Positions 45,819 through 56,100 of a stretch of DNA of 64,000 bases are shown piece after piece. The notes under the pieces were generated by a model, which saw nothing but the letters and a program-made list of their open reading frames with translations, was not told the origin of the DNA and searched no databases. The stretch's first letter is position 1. Each line of letters starts with the position of its first letter. The DNA comes from Pleurocapsa minor GSE-CHR-MK 17-07R (GTDB taxonomy: Bacteria > Chloroflexota > Anaerolineae > Aggregatilineales > Phototrophicaceae). The translations under genes and the position numbers were made by a program. The stretch covers positions 705,664 to 769,663 of the forward strand of contig JAHHHY010000002.1 of the NCBI GenBank assembly GCA_019359125.1, given 5' to 3'.

Positions 45819-45856
45819 AGCGGCCCGTGCGTTTACATCACAACGCACGGGCCGCT
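45819..45856. terminator. Bidirectional terminator between convergent genes
   Basis: AGCGGCCCGTGCGTT (45819-45833) and its perfect complement (45842-45856) form a 15-bp stem with an 8-nt loop. Short A- and T-rich flanks lie on both sides. It serves the GH13 gene (+) and the acylase gene (-). Confidence 0.9.
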
Positions 45857-45876
45857 CTTTGTATGTGCTGCCGGAA

Positions 45877-48459
45877 TCAGCCGGCAGGCTGAAGGATCAG
45901 CCGCGCGGCCAGATTCTGCTCGACAGCTTCGCGGGTGAACAGCATCGGGTGGTATTCCACATTCGCCCACGGCGCGATCTGGTCGCCGTACTGGTCGCTG
46001 AATGGATGCCCGCTCTGCCCGGTCGTGATGATGCTCAGGCTGGCATCCAGATTTGCCAGGTCGACGATCATGCGCATCGACGGCAGCGATGTCAGCGTGA
46101 AGTCATCATCATTCACGGCGCCGAATGCGCTCCAGCCGGTCGCATTCACGATCTGGTCGCCGCCGGGGCTCTGCTGCGGCCCACGATTGACCATGTCCTC
46201 AATCAGCCCGATGCCGCTCAGCCCCAGCGGATTGCTGACGAAGGTGGCCGTGTGCAGCGCCCCCCAGCGCCAGGCCTCGCGGTCGCCCCCCAGCAGACGC
46301 GTCATCTGTGCGATACCTTCTTCCAGCGATGCCCGCACGATATCGTCGCGGGTTTCAACGGTATCGGCCGTGCCTGCGTCATCCCACCAGGCGTTTTCGG
46401 CATCGTCCAGCAGCTGGATGGCCGCATACACCAGTGTGTTGGAGATTTCGGCTTCTTCCGGAAGCTGGTCTGAGAACAGATTGTCCACCAGGTGCGCGCT
46501 GAAGGCGGCATACAGAGCGCCCTGCGCGCTGTCCAGGCCAAATGACCCGTCCCATGCCGTCAGCCAGTCGCGATAGCTGTTCAGGTTTTCATCCGCAAAG
46601 TCGATCGACCCGACGACCGCCATGGTTTCCAGCGCATTGACCGAGACACTGTCGGCATGGATGGCGCGATAGTCATCGATGCTCAGCGGCACCAGCGATT
46701 GCATCAGCGCGTCGATGCGCTGCCCGCGCTGGCCGTAGGCGAAGTCATAGCTGAGCAGATAGCTGGCATTGTCGTCGCCCAGGGTTTCGGCAAGCTGATC
46801 GTAGTATTCCAGCGGCACAATCGCCTGGTTGGCGGTCTGGATGTACTCGCGGGCGGGATTGAAGATGCGCGGCAGCTCGTCATAGGGGATGAAGCCCTGC
46901 CAGGCAAATGCGTCGGTGCTGCCGTCTTTGGGCAGGCTGCCGTTGTCACCTTCCACGCGAATCGGGATGCGTCCGGGCATCTGGTAGCCGATATTGCCGT
47001 CCACATCCGCATAGACGAAATTCTGTGCCGGGATATCCCAGTACTGCAAGGCGTCGCGGAATTCGGTCCAGTTTTGTGCTTCATTCAGCAGCAGCAGCGA
47101 CCGGAACAGCGTGCCCTGATCGTTGCCGGTGTAACGCAGGGCGATCGGGTCGACGTTGTTGAAGCCGGTCGGCATACTGTTGTCATCCAGCTGATTATCG
47201 TTCATGACCGGTCCCCAGACCGTCTCGCGCACCTGGAACGGCACCGATGGCACGCCGTCGGCAAAATTCAGCATTTCCTCGCGGATGACGAAATCCACCC
47301 ACTCGCCGTTATAGCGGTATTGCAGCGGGTTGTCCGGGTTGACCTCGATGGTGTACACGTCCTGCACGTCCGGGCCGGAATTGGTCACGCCCCAGGCGAT
47401 GCGGTCATTGTGGCCGATGACGACGCCGGGCGCGGCGGGCAGCGCGAAACCGCGTACGTTATACGGGCATTCGTCCGTCTGCGGCTGGCAGTGCAGGCCA
47501 ATTTCGTACCAGATGGCCGGCATCTGAATGCCCAGGTGCGGGTCATTGGCCAGCAGCGGCGCGCCAGATTCGGTCATGCCTCCCGTGCTCACCCAGTTGT
47601 TGCTGCCCAGGCTGGGGTCAGCCGCGACGCCGCCGCCCAGGAAGGCCAGCTCACCGCCGACAATGTTGCCCGCCATGACGGGGGAGGGCGCGGCTGTCAC
47701 GCCCGGCGCGTTGAACGTGGTATCGCCTGCGCTGGAGGCGCTCAGCGGCAGGTCGTCGGCAGACAGGATGGTCGGTTTGTCCGGATTGTCATACGGCCAG
47801 GGCGGGAAGAAATCGGTCAGCATGTCCTCGCCCAGGCTTTCCAGCACGGCCGCGTTCGCGATATCTGAGGGGAAAGTGGCCGACAGGTTCCATGCCATGA
47901 CCTTGCCCCACACGATCGTATCGACCGGCGTCCACGGTTTCACCGTGATCTGGCTGCCGGTCAGGCCAAGCAGGCTGTATTCCATCGCCAGCTGGTTCTG
48001 GTTGCGGCTGTTGATATAGGCATTCACGCCATCACTGAAGGCTTGCAGGCTGGCCAGCGATGCTGCGTCCGCGCTGGCCAGGTCGCGCTCTGCCGAGGCG
48101 CGCCAGCCCACCGTGCGGATGAACAGGTCGGTGCCCATCAGGCTGTCATTCTGGCCGGTCAGCTCCTGAATCGTGCCGCTGCCGACATTGCGCGAGAATT
48201 CCATCTGCCACCAGCGGTCCTGCGCCTGCACGACACCCTGCGCGAAGAACAGGTCGTGCGGCGTGCTGGCATAAATGTGCGGGATACCGCTCTGGTCACG
48301 CAGAATCTCGACATCACTATCAAGTCCCGCAAGCTGGAGCGTGCCGTCATGGCGGGGAAGCGGGCTGCGCGTGATATCGTTGTACAGCACGAAGGCGCCC
48401 AGCGCGGCGAGGACAACGACAAACACGACAGCGAGGACGATGATGCGTAGTATTTTCAT
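45877..48459 (-). CDS. Penicillin acylase-family Ntn hydrolase, exported
   Basis: The 860-aa protein starts with a signal or anchor helix (KILRIIVLAVVFVVVLAALG). The alpha chain carries IPHIYASTPHDLFFAQGVVQAQDRWWQME, a line conserved in this family. The predicted autocatalytic cut is before S286 in LGSNNWVSTG, which would become the N-terminal nucleophile of the beta chain. The length matches penicillin/AHL acylases. Substrates range from beta-lactams to acyl-homoserine lactones and other amides, and the sequence does not decide. Ribosome site CAGGGGAAAG precedes the ATG. It lies 54 nt downstream of era on the same strand. Confidence 0.93.
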   Translation of the reverse strand: MKILRIIVLAVVFVVVLAALGAFVLYNDITRSPLPRHDGTLQLAGLDSDVEILRDQSGIPHIYASTPHDLFFAQGVVQAQDRWWQMEFSRNVGSGTIQELTGQNDSLMGTDLFIRTVGWRASAERDLASADAASLASLQAFSDGVNAYINSRNQNQLAMEYSLLGLTGSQITVKPWTPVDTIVWGKVMAWNLSATFPSDIANAAVLESLGEDMLTDFFPPWPYDNPDKPTILSADDLPLSASSAGDTTFNAPGVTAAPSPVMAGNIVGGELAFLGGGVAADPSLGSNNWVSTGGMTESGAPLLANDPHLGIQMPAIWYEIGLHCQPQTDECPYNVRGFALPAAPGVVIGHNDRIAWGVTNSGPDVQDVYTIEVNPDNPLQYRYNGEWVDFVIREEMLNFADGVPSVPFQVRETVWGPVMNDNQLDDNSMPTGFNNVDPIALRYTGNDQGTLFRSLLLLNEAQNWTEFRDALQYWDIPAQNFVYADVDGNIGYQMPGRIPIRVEGDNGSLPKDGSTDAFAWQGFIPYDELPRIFNPAREYIQTANQAIVPLEYYDQLAETLGDDNASYLLSYDFAYGQRGQRIDALMQSLVPLSIDDYRAIHADSVSVNALETMAVVGSIDFADENLNSYRDWLTAWDGSFGLDSAQGALYAAFSAHLVDNLFSDQLPEEAEISNTLVYAAIQLLDDAENAWWDDAGTADTVETRDDIVRASLEEGIAQMTRLLGGDREAWRWGALHTATFVSNPLGLSGIGLIEDMVNRGPQQSPGGDQIVNATGWSAFGAVNDDDFTLTSLPSMRMIVDLANLDASLSIITTGQSGHPFSDQYGDQIAPWANVEYHPMLFTREAVEQNLAARLILQPAG

Positions 48460-48513
48460 GGCTTTCCCCTGAAAAGCATATAAGTAGCAAAGGATACAGT
48501 TTACAGGCCGGGC

Positions 48514-49467
48514 CTAGCGCGAATCGTCGTCGCGCACCTTGTAACCCAGACGGCGCATCAGTGTTTCGTCGCTGCGCCAGTTTTTCGACACTTTTACGTT
48601 CAGCTCCAGGAATACTTTGGTGTCCAGCATGTGCGCCAGTTCTTCGCGGGCTTCGCTGCCGATGCGCTTGATTTTCTCGCCATTCTTGCCAATGACGATC
48701 CCTTTTTGCGTGTCGCGCTCCACATGGATAACGGCGCTGATATACGTCAGGTCGGCGCTGCGCTCCTTGTAGGCATCAATTTCCACAGCGACCGAATAAG
48801 GAATCTCGTCGTCTGTGTTCATCATCACTTTTTCGCGGATGACCTCGGAGGCGATGAAGCGCATGTTGACTTCGCTCACCTGGTCGGCCGGATAGTAGCG
48901 CGGCCCTTCCGGCATGGCCGCGATGATGGCGTCCATCAGCTGCTGTACTTCGGTGCCATCCTGCGCGCTGATCACAAACAGGCGGTCATAAGGCAGCAGC
49001 TCGCCGTACTGCTGCACACGCACCTTGCCTTCCAGGTCATCGGCCACCAGGTCGCGCTTGTTCAGCGCCAGATACACCGGCGCCCGTTTGCGCAGGCGCG
49101 CCACCGTTTCGGCCAGATACTTGTCGGCTGTTTCGGGCGGGCCGGATATATCCATCAGCACGAGGATGATATCGGCGTCGGCAAACGCGGCTTCAGCGTT
49201 GCGCACCATGTATTCGCCCAGCTTGTGCTGCGGGGCATGCAGGCCCGGCGTATCGACAAACAGCACCTGCGCCTGCTCATTGGTGAAGATGCCCAGCTGC
49301 TGGCGGCGGGTGGTCTGCGGCTTGGGGCTGACGATGGCGATCTTCTGGCCGATCAGCCGATTGATGAGCGTGGACTTGCCCACATTGGGCCGGCCGACTA
49401 CGGCGACCACGCCGGAGCGATGGCCTTCAGGAAGCTGATCGTCAAAAACAGAGTCGAGTTCGTTCAT
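48514..49467 (-). CDS. era: GTPase Era
   Basis: The 317-aa GTPase assists 30S assembly and 16S 3'-end maturation. G1 is GRPNVGKST, G3 is DTPG, and G4 is NKRD. The C-terminal KH domain shows GIVIGKNGEKIKRIGSEARE. The frame extends to ATG 49485, but ATG 49467 overlaps the upstream stop by 4 nt (ATGA) and gives the normal family length. It is the third gene of a small operon starting at 50327. Confidence 0.95.
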   Translation of the reverse strand: MNELDSVFDDQLPEGHRSGVVAVVGRPNVGKSTLINRLIGQKIAIVSPKPQTTRRQQLGIFTNEQAQVLFVDTPGLHAPQHKLGEYMVRNAEAAFADADIILVLMDISGPPETADKYLAETVARLRKRAPVYLALNKRDLVADDLEGKVRVQQYGELLPYDRLFVISAQDGTEVQQLMDAIIAAMPEGPRYYPADQVSEVNMRFIASEVIREKVMMNTDDEIPYSVAVEIDAYKERSADLTYISAVIHVERDTQKGIVIGKNGEKIKRIGSEAREELAHMLDTKVFLELNVKVSKNWRSDETLMRRLGYKVRDDDSR

Positions 49468-49982
49468 AGGTGTGAGGCTGTCCATGCAGCCGGGTTATCA
49501 AACACGGTCAGGAACTGGCGCAGGCGCGCGGCCACGGCATCCAGGGCGTCTTGCGGGGCGATCAGCGCGTCGGGCTGCGCCAGCGGGCGCAGGTCGGATG
49601 GCCCGGAGAAGACGAGTACTTCAGGCGTCAGCGCTAGGTCGAGATTCTTCACATACATCATGTCGTCTTTGCCGTCGTTACGATGGCCGAAGACTTCTGC
49701 GCGTGGAAACAGGTTGCTCTGGCGCGTGATGAAATCCCAGGCGTCCAGGCCATTCAGCATCCGGCCGTAATCCACAGCGACCAGCTCTGGCACGATCGAG
49801 ATGTGCGGCTTGCCCAGCACGCGCAGGCCGTAGCGCACGATGAATGCCCCCGACTGAACGATGCTGACTGAATCATCTGGCGTGAAACCGCTGGACAGCG
49901 CATGGTGCCCGCTGCTGGTGATGACGTATCCTGAGAAGCTGTCGCTGATGGCGATGCGTTCAGGGACGGGTGGGCGAGGCAT
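49464..49982 (-). CDS. Conserved hypothetical protein upstream of era
   Basis: The 172-aa soluble protein shows no family I can name. It is predicted as mixed alpha/beta with lines such as PHISIVPELVAVDYGRML and DLALTPEVLVFSGPSDLRPL. No signal peptide or membrane helix is seen. Its stop overlaps the era start by 4 nt, and it follows the small His-tailed gene by 21 nt, so it is translated as part of this operon. Confidence 0.7.
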   Translation of the reverse strand: MPRPPVPERIAISDSFSGYVITSSGHHALSSGFTPDDSVSIVQSGAFIVRYGLRVLGKPHISIVPELVAVDYGRMLNGLDAWDFITRQSNLFPRAEVFGHRNDGKDDMMYVKNLDLALTPEVLVFSGPSDLRPLAQPDALIAPQDALDAVAARLRQFLTVFDNPAAWTASHL

Positions 49983-50003
49983 AAGCGTCAGGCAGGCCGA
50001 CTC

Positions 50004-50327
50004 TTAGTGGTGCGCGCTTGGCTCGGCGGCATGGCTGTCCGCCGGGACGATCGCTGTGCTGGCGTGGCCGTGGCCGTGACCGTCATCCAGCGGCTGGTCA
50101 ATGTCATCGAAATGGCGGAATGGCTGCGTGACCCCGGCCCAGGCAATGATGCTCAGCACCAGCAGCGCAATGCCTGAGAACAGCCCCAGATTGAGCAGCG
50201 TATTGGGCGCATCGGGGTAGAGCACGCCGGCGCCCAGGGCCACGATGATGAGGGTGATTCCGGTGCCGCCTGCCAGTGCCAGACCAAACATGAGCGGATT
50301 GCTGGTAATTTTGAAATCGTATTTCAC
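50004..50327 (-). CDS. Small two-helix membrane protein with His-rich tail
   Basis: The 107-aa protein has two hydrophobic helices (about 12-34 and 42-64). A hydrophilic C-terminus follows containing DDGHGHGHAS and ending AHH. The His clusters could bind metal. I recognise no family. It has its own promoter at 50383-50411 and is the first gene of the era operon. Confidence 0.65.
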   Translation of the reverse strand: MKYDFKITSNPLMFGLALAGGTGITLIIVALGAGVLYPDAPNTLLNLGLFSGIALLVLSIIAWAGVTQPFRHFDDIDQPLDDGHGHGHASTAIVPADSHAAEPSAHH

Positions 50328-50382
50328 AGTCTTGCAGCTCCTGTGTCGTGTGGGCGCTGATGCCTCGGGTGAAGTCGCTTAA

Positions 50383-50411
50383 ATTGTGCCGTTTAGTATA
50401 CTACGCGTCAA
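50383..50411 (-). promoter_or_regulatory. Promoter of the era operon
   Basis: On the minus strand TTGACG (50406-50411), a 17-nt spacer and CACAAT (50383-50388) form a good sigma-70 promoter about 50 nt before the start codon at 50327. A TATACT (50397-50402) within the spacer could serve the divergent gene. Confidence 0.65.
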
Positions 50412-50460
50412 CCCTACCGAACAGCGCGGGGACGCAAGCAGATCTGGAGGATATCAGCGC

Positions 50461-51090
50461 ATGACACGCAGTTACTGGATTCGCCACGGGCAAACGGAAT
50501 GGAACGCGATTGGCCGCTGGCAGGGCAATATCGATGTGCCGCTGGCAGAGACAGGGCACGAGCAGGCGCGCAGGCTGGGCGAATATGTGCGCGACGTGCC
50601 TTTTGCGGCCATTTACAGCAGTGACCTGACGCGCGCAGCCCAGACGGCCGCCGCCATCGCCGAGCGCACGGGGCTGCCTGTCATTCAGGATAAACGTCTG
50701 CGGGAGATGCACCTGGGCGTTTTTCAGGGCCTGACGCACGAGGAACACATGGAGAAATTTCCTGAGCTGGTGCAGGAAAACGAGCTTGATTATTGGGGAT
50801 TTCGCTTTCCTGAGGGTGAAACGCGGCGTGACGTGCAGGATCGTGTGTATGCGTTCTATCAGGACGCGCTGGCGCGCCACCCCAATGAGACCATCGCCGT
50901 GGTGACGCATGGCGGCCCCGTCCGCATGATCCTGTATCGCCTGTTTGGCGAAACGGAGCAGATGCTGTCGCTGAAGGTGACCAACACCTCGATCACCATC
51001 ATTCAGCAGGACGGGGAACAGGCCACGCTGGAATCCGTCGTGGGCACCCAGCATCTCCAGCAGAAGCCGATGGACCCGCAATCGTTATAG
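50461..51090 (+). CDS. Histidine phosphatase (phosphoglycerate mutase-like)
   Basis: The 209-aa protein has the branch-1 histidine phosphatase motif YWIRHGQTEWN with the phospho-accepting His near the N-terminus. IYSSDLTRAAQTA, LREMHLGVFQGL and VVTHGGPVRMIL, which supplies the second His, follow. It is close to the CobC/GpmB-like group; substrate unknown (alpha-ribazole phosphate, sugar phosphates and others in relatives). GGAGG lies nine nt or so before ATG 50461; the longer frame to 50386 has no family support. Confidence 0.92.
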   Translation: MTRSYWIRHGQTEWNAIGRWQGNIDVPLAETGHEQARRLGEYVRDVPFAAIYSSDLTRAAQTAAAIAERTGLPVIQDKRLREMHLGVFQGLTHEEHMEKFPELVQENELDYWGFRFPEGETRRDVQDRVYAFYQDALARHPNETIAVVTHGGPVRMILYRLFGETEQMLSLKVTNTSITIIQQDGEQATLESVVGTQHLQQKPMDPQSL

Positions 51091-51092
51091 CT

Positions 51093-51120
51093 ATGTTGCA
51101 CACATTTCGGTGGGCAACAT
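51093..51120. promoter_or_regulatory. Dyad between the phosphatase gene and pckA
   Basis: ATGTTGC (51093-51099) and GCAACAT (51114-51120) form a 7-bp perfect dyad with a further CAC/GTG pair inside. No U-run follows, so it is more likely an operator near the pckA promoter than a terminator. Confidence 0.4.
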
Positions 51121-51132
51121 GTACGAAACTCA

Positions 51133-51160
51133 TTGATCGCTCATCTGATTGTGGTATTAT
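51133..51160 (+). promoter_or_regulatory. Possible pckA promoter
   Basis: TTGATC (51133-51138), a 16-nt spacer and TATTAT (51155-51160) resemble a sigma-70 promoter about 80 nt upstream of the pckA start. Confidence 0.5.
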
Positions 51161-51247
51161 TCACAATGTAACATTTCAGATGGGAAGATTCGCTTCACAG
51201 CACGACCGTTCGCCAGTTAGCGCAGCGTCAGATGCGGAGAAGAAAGA

Positions 51248-52837
<1,590 letters not shown>

Positions 52838-52859
52838 GTCGCGCTCCCATAATTTATCC

Positions 52860-52897
52860 TCAGGGGCGGCGTCAAGATGAGCCGTCCCTGATTTTTT
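52860..52897 (+). terminator. Intrinsic terminator of pckA
   Basis: TCAGGGGCGGC (52860-52870) pairs with GCCGTCCCTGA (52881-52891, one G-T wobble), followed by TTTTTT (52892-52897). Confidence 0.92.
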
Positions 52898-52922
52898 CCT
52901 GAGCAGATCAAAATCGGTCGTG

Positions 52923-52962
52923 AAAACCTGCACTTTTAGGATTATTCTTAGGCCAGGTTTTT
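52923..52962 (+). promoter_or_regulatory. Leader dyad upstream of mdh
   Basis: AAAACCTG (52923-52930) and CAGGTTTT (52954-52961) form an 8-bp inverted repeat with a T-run to 52962, 30 nt before the mdh start. A weak TATTCT (52943-52948) lies in the loop. It may be an operator around the promoter or an attenuator; I cannot decide. Confidence 0.35.
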
Positions 52963-52991
52963 AAATGGTCACACTAAATGGAGACAACCTT

Positions 52992-53936
52992 ATGGCTCGC
53001 AGTAAAGTAACGGTTATTGGCGGTGGCAACGTTGGCGCCACCTGCGCTCACTGGATCGCCGCGGCGGAACTGGCAGATGTGGTGTTGATCGACATTCTGG
53101 AAGGCCCCGCCAAGGGCAAGGCGCTCGACCTGCTGGAATCGATGCCGGTGGTGCGCAAGGACGTCAACATCGTGGGCGGCGGCGATTATGCAGCGACCGC
53201 CAACTCGGACGTGATCGTGGTGACGGCCGGTGTGCCGCGCAAGAAGGACCCGGTCACGGGCCAGTTCCCCAGCCGTGACGACCTCGTCAAGACCAACCAG
53301 AAGATCGTGGGCGATGTGGTGAAGGCTGCTGTGCAGCACTCGCCCAACGCGATCATCCTGGTGGTGGCCAACCCGCTGGACGCCATGTGCCACGTCGCGC
53401 TGCATGAATCGGGCTTCCCGTCGCAGCGCGTGATCGGCATGGCCGGCGCGCTGGATACCGCCCGTTACAAGGCGTTTATTGCCCAGGAAGTTGGCCTGAG
53501 CGTCAAGGACGTGCACGGCCTGGTGCTGGGTGGCCACGGTGACGAGATGGTCCCGCTGCCGCGCCACACTTCGGTCGCTGGTATTCCCATCCGCGAGCTG
53601 ATCAGCGAAGAACGCCTGCAGGCCATCATCGAGCGCACCCGCAAGGGCGGCGGCGAGATCGTCGGCCTGATTGGCGTGAGCGCGTGGTATGCGCCTGCCG
53701 CCAGCGCGGTCGAAATGGTCGAGTCGATCCTCAAGGACCAGAAGCGCGTCATCCCCAGCGCAGTGCTGCTGAACGGCGAGTTCGGCTACAACGGCCTGTA
53801 CATCGGCGTGCCGGCTGTCATCGGCGCCAACGGCGTGGAAAAGGTCATCGAGATGGAGCTGAACGACGAAGAGAAGGCGATGCTCGAAAAGAGCGCCAAT
53901 GCTGTCCGCGCCGTCGTCGGCGTCCTCGGCTACTAA
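52992..53936 (+). CDS. mdh: Malate dehydrogenase (LDH-like type)
   Basis: The 314-aa enzyme interconverts malate and oxaloacetate with NAD(H). The N-terminal Rossmann line is [24 protein letters not shown] follows, and GALDTARYK with [10 protein letters not shown] supplies the catalytic Asp155-His182 pair. The mobile substrate loop reads [18 protein letters not shown], about six residues longer than the usual PRKPGMSRDDL. The frame opens at 52965, but ATG 52992 has GGAGA about seven nt upstream and gives the family start. It is coupled in function to pckA just upstream. Confidence 0.96.
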   Translation: MARSKVTVIGGGNVGATCAHWIAAAELADVVLIDILEGPAKGKALDLLESMPVVRKDVNIVGGGDYAATANSDVIVVTAGVPRKKDPVTGQFPSRDDLVKTNQKIVGDVVKAAVQHSPNAIILVVANPLDAMCHVALHESGFPSQRVIGMAGALDTARYKAFIAQEVGLSVKDVHGLVLGGHGDEMVPLPRHTSVAGIPIRELISEERLQAIIERTRKGGGEIVGLIGVSAWYAPAASAVEMVESILKDQKRVIPSAVLLNGEFGYNGLYIGVPAVIGANGVEKVIEMELNDEEKAMLEKSANAVRAVVGVLGY

Positions 53937-53955
53937 ATCCGGTCTTCAGCCAACC

Positions 53956-53995
53956 AAAACGCCGCGCAGGAGGAATATCCTGCGCGGCGTTTTTT
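53956..53995. terminator. Strong intrinsic terminator between mdh and the Sua5 gene
   Basis: AAAACGCCGCGCAGGA (53956-53971) and its perfect complement (53978-53993) form a 16-bp stem with a 6-nt loop and T-run to 53995. The A-rich left flank also allows termination of the convergent minus-strand gene. Confidence 0.95.
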
Positions 53996-54026
53996 GCTGA
54001 ATCGCTGCCTGTCTGCTCGTCTGGAT

Positions 54027-55061
54027 TTACTGGACTTTGCCTTCAGCGGCGCGCAGCAGCCGGTCCCAGATCGCGTTGCCGATGCCGTCACGCGCATAAC
54101 CGTGCGCGAAGATGACATCCACGCCGCGGGCGTCCAGCTCGCGCAGCCCGGCGAACAGATGCTTCGCGGCGTCCTCCGGCGTCGGACCCAGATCAAACAC
54201 CTCGGCGCCTTCCACGGATTCCACCTGGGCAATCTCGTACGACATCAGCAGGATGCCCACGCGCTTGCCGATCAGCGTCTCCTGAAGCGTGCCCATGAGC
54301 ATCTTTTTGAAGTCGCGCTGCGTTTCGTACAGGCGCATCTCCGCGCGCGGTGAGTAATGCCGGATGAGCTGGCCAGGCGCTTCCGCGCTGATGTCTGCCT
54401 CGTGAAACTGCTCGCGGGCAGTCACATCGGGCAGCAGTTCGCGCAGTTTCTCAATGCTGATGCCGCCGGGACGCAGCACTGTTGGCACGTCGCCCGTCAG
54501 GTCGAGCACCGTGCTTTCCAAGCCGATGCTCGTCGGGCCGCCGTCCAGCACCATGGCGATGCGCCCGTCCAGGTCTTCCAGCACGTGCGCGGCGGTGGTC
54601 GCGCTGGGGCGGCTGAACATATTGGCGCTGGGCGCGGCGATCGGCACCCCGGCCGCGGTGATGAGCGCCTGCGCCAGCGGATGCGCGGGCATGCGCACTG
54701 CCACCGTGGCGCGCCCCGCCGATACAGTGGCCGGGATAGCTGGACCGCGGCGCAGGATCAGCGTCAGCGGGCCGGGCCAGAAGGCACGCGCCAGCTGCCA
54801 CGCCCGTTCGGGTATATCGATCGCAATCTGTGACAGGCTGTCATGCGCCGCGATATGCACGATGATCGGGTCGGTGGCCGGCCGCTCCTTGGCCGCGAAA
54901 ATGCCCTCGACGGCGGCGGCATCTGTGGCATTCGCCCCCAGCCCGTAAACGGTCTCGGTAGGGAAGGCGACCAGCCCGCCAGCGCGGATGATGTCTGCGG
55001 CGGCCTGAATGCTGGCGCTATCGATCGCGTCCGGCTGCACGTGAAACACCTGGGTATTCAT
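54027..55061 (-). CDS. tsaC: L-threonylcarbamoyladenylate synthase (Sua5 type)
   Basis: The 344-aa enzyme makes threonylcarbamoyl-AMP for t6A37 of tRNA. The YrdC domain (about 15-210) shows GGLVAFPTETVYGLGANA, AAKERPATDPIIVHI and TVAVRMPAHPLAQ. The C-terminal Sua5 domain (about 240-344) distinguishes it from the short TsaC. Its ATG overlaps the fmt stop by 4 nt, so the two translation-related genes are coupled. Confidence 0.95.
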   Translation of the reverse strand: MNTQVFHVQPDAIDSASIQAAADIIRAGGLVAFPTETVYGLGANATDAAAVEGIFAAKERPATDPIIVHIAAHDSLSQIAIDIPERAWQLARAFWPGPLTLILRRGPAIPATVSAGRATVAVRMPAHPLAQALITAAGVPIAAPSANMFSRPSATTAAHVLEDLDGRIAMVLDGGPTSIGLESTVLDLTGDVPTVLRPGGISIEKLRELLPDVTAREQFHEADISAEAPGQLIRHYSPRAEMRLYETQRDFKKMLMGTLQETLIGKRVGILLMSYEIAQVESVEGAEVFDLGPTPEDAAKHLFAGLRELDARGVDVIFAHGYARDGIGNAIWDRLLRAAEGKVQ

Positions 55062-55999
55062 GCGCCCCCCGTAAGGCCGGAAGCGACTGCCGTCGGATAC
55101 CCGCGTGCGAAATCCGCAAATGACATCGCCTTGCGACCTTCCGGCTGCACCATGTCCGGCACGTATAGGCCGTCGCCCGTGCCGATGGCAAACGACTTGC
55201 CGTGCGGCAGAATTCCTCCAGGCACGGCGGATCCCCCTTCAGCATGGCCCGACAGAATCTTGAGCAGGCTGCCCGCGCCAAAATAAGTGAAGGTTCCCGG
55301 CCACGGCGTATAGGCGCGCACCAGCCGTTCGATGCGCCCTGCTGGCTGTGACCAGTCGATGCGGCCATCCTGTTTGTCGATGCGCGGTGCAAGTGTGGCC
55401 AGCGCGTCATCCTGCGCCTGCGGGGTGATGCGCCCGGCAAAGTAATCGGGCAGCGTCTCAATCAGCAGATCAGCGCCCAGCACCGCTAATTTGTCGTGCA
55501 GCGAAGCGCCGGTTTCGTCTGGCGCGATCGGCAGGGCGCGTGCGCGCAGCATTGGACCGGTGTCCAGCCCGGCATCCATCTTCATGATGGTGATGCCCGT
55601 CTCGGCGTCACCCTCGCGGATGCAGGCCTGAATCGGCGCCGCGCCGCGCCAGCGGGGCAGCAGCGACGCGTGAATATTGATCGAGCCGAAGGCGGGGATA
55701 TCGAGCACGGCCTGCGGCAGAATCTGCCCGAACGCGGCCACCACGTACGCGTCGGCCGGGAACTGCTTGAGCGTCTCGATAGCCTCCGGGCGGCGGATTT
55801 TCTCCGGCTGAAAGACCGGGATGCCTGCCTCCAGCGCCACCCGTTTGACGGGCGACATCTGCACCTCGCGCCCGCGCCCGGCCGGGCGGTCCGGCTGCGT
55901 GACGACGCCGGTCACCTGAAAGTGCGCGATCAGAGAGCGCAGTGCCGCCACCGAAAAATCGGGCGTGCCCATGAAGACGATGCGTTGTGGATGGCTCAT
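55058..55999 (-). CDS. fmt: Methionyl-tRNA formyltransferase
   Basis: The 313-aa enzyme formylates initiator Met-tRNA. RIVFMGTPDFSVAAL opens the N-terminal fold, and INIHASLLPRWRGAAPIQ holds the catalytic N-H-D-type site and the folate loop. GITIMKMDAGLDTGPML follows. The C-terminal beta-barrel is present. It is divergent from recJ; the def gene that often accompanies fmt is not in this window. Confidence 0.96.
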   Translation of the reverse strand: MSHPQRIVFMGTPDFSVAALRSLIAHFQVTGVVTQPDRPAGRGREVQMSPVKRVALEAGIPVFQPEKIRRPEAIETLKQFPADAYVVAAFGQILPQAVLDIPAFGSINIHASLLPRWRGAAPIQACIREGDAETGITIMKMDAGLDTGPMLRARALPIAPDETGASLHDKLAVLGADLLIETLPDYFAGRITPQAQDDALATLAPRIDKQDGRIDWSQPAGRIERLVRAYTPWPGTFTYFGAGSLLKILSGHAEGGSAVPGGILPHGKSFAIGTGDGLYVPDMVQPEGRKAMSFADFARGYPTAVASGLTGGA

Positions 56000-56038
56000 G
56001 CGTGGTTGACCTGGTATTGTGCGAAGATGGGCAGAATG

Positions 56039-56067
56039 TTGAAGGACTGCCCGTTTGTGGCAATAAT
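56039..56067 (+). promoter_or_regulatory. Promoter of recJ operon
   Basis: TTGAAG (56039-56044), a 17-nt spacer and AATAAT (56062-56067) form a plausible sigma-70 promoter about 27 nt upstream of the recJ start. Confidence 0.6.
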
Positions 56068-56100
56068 AGCCGTAAAATCCTCGAAAGACTACGCTGGCCT

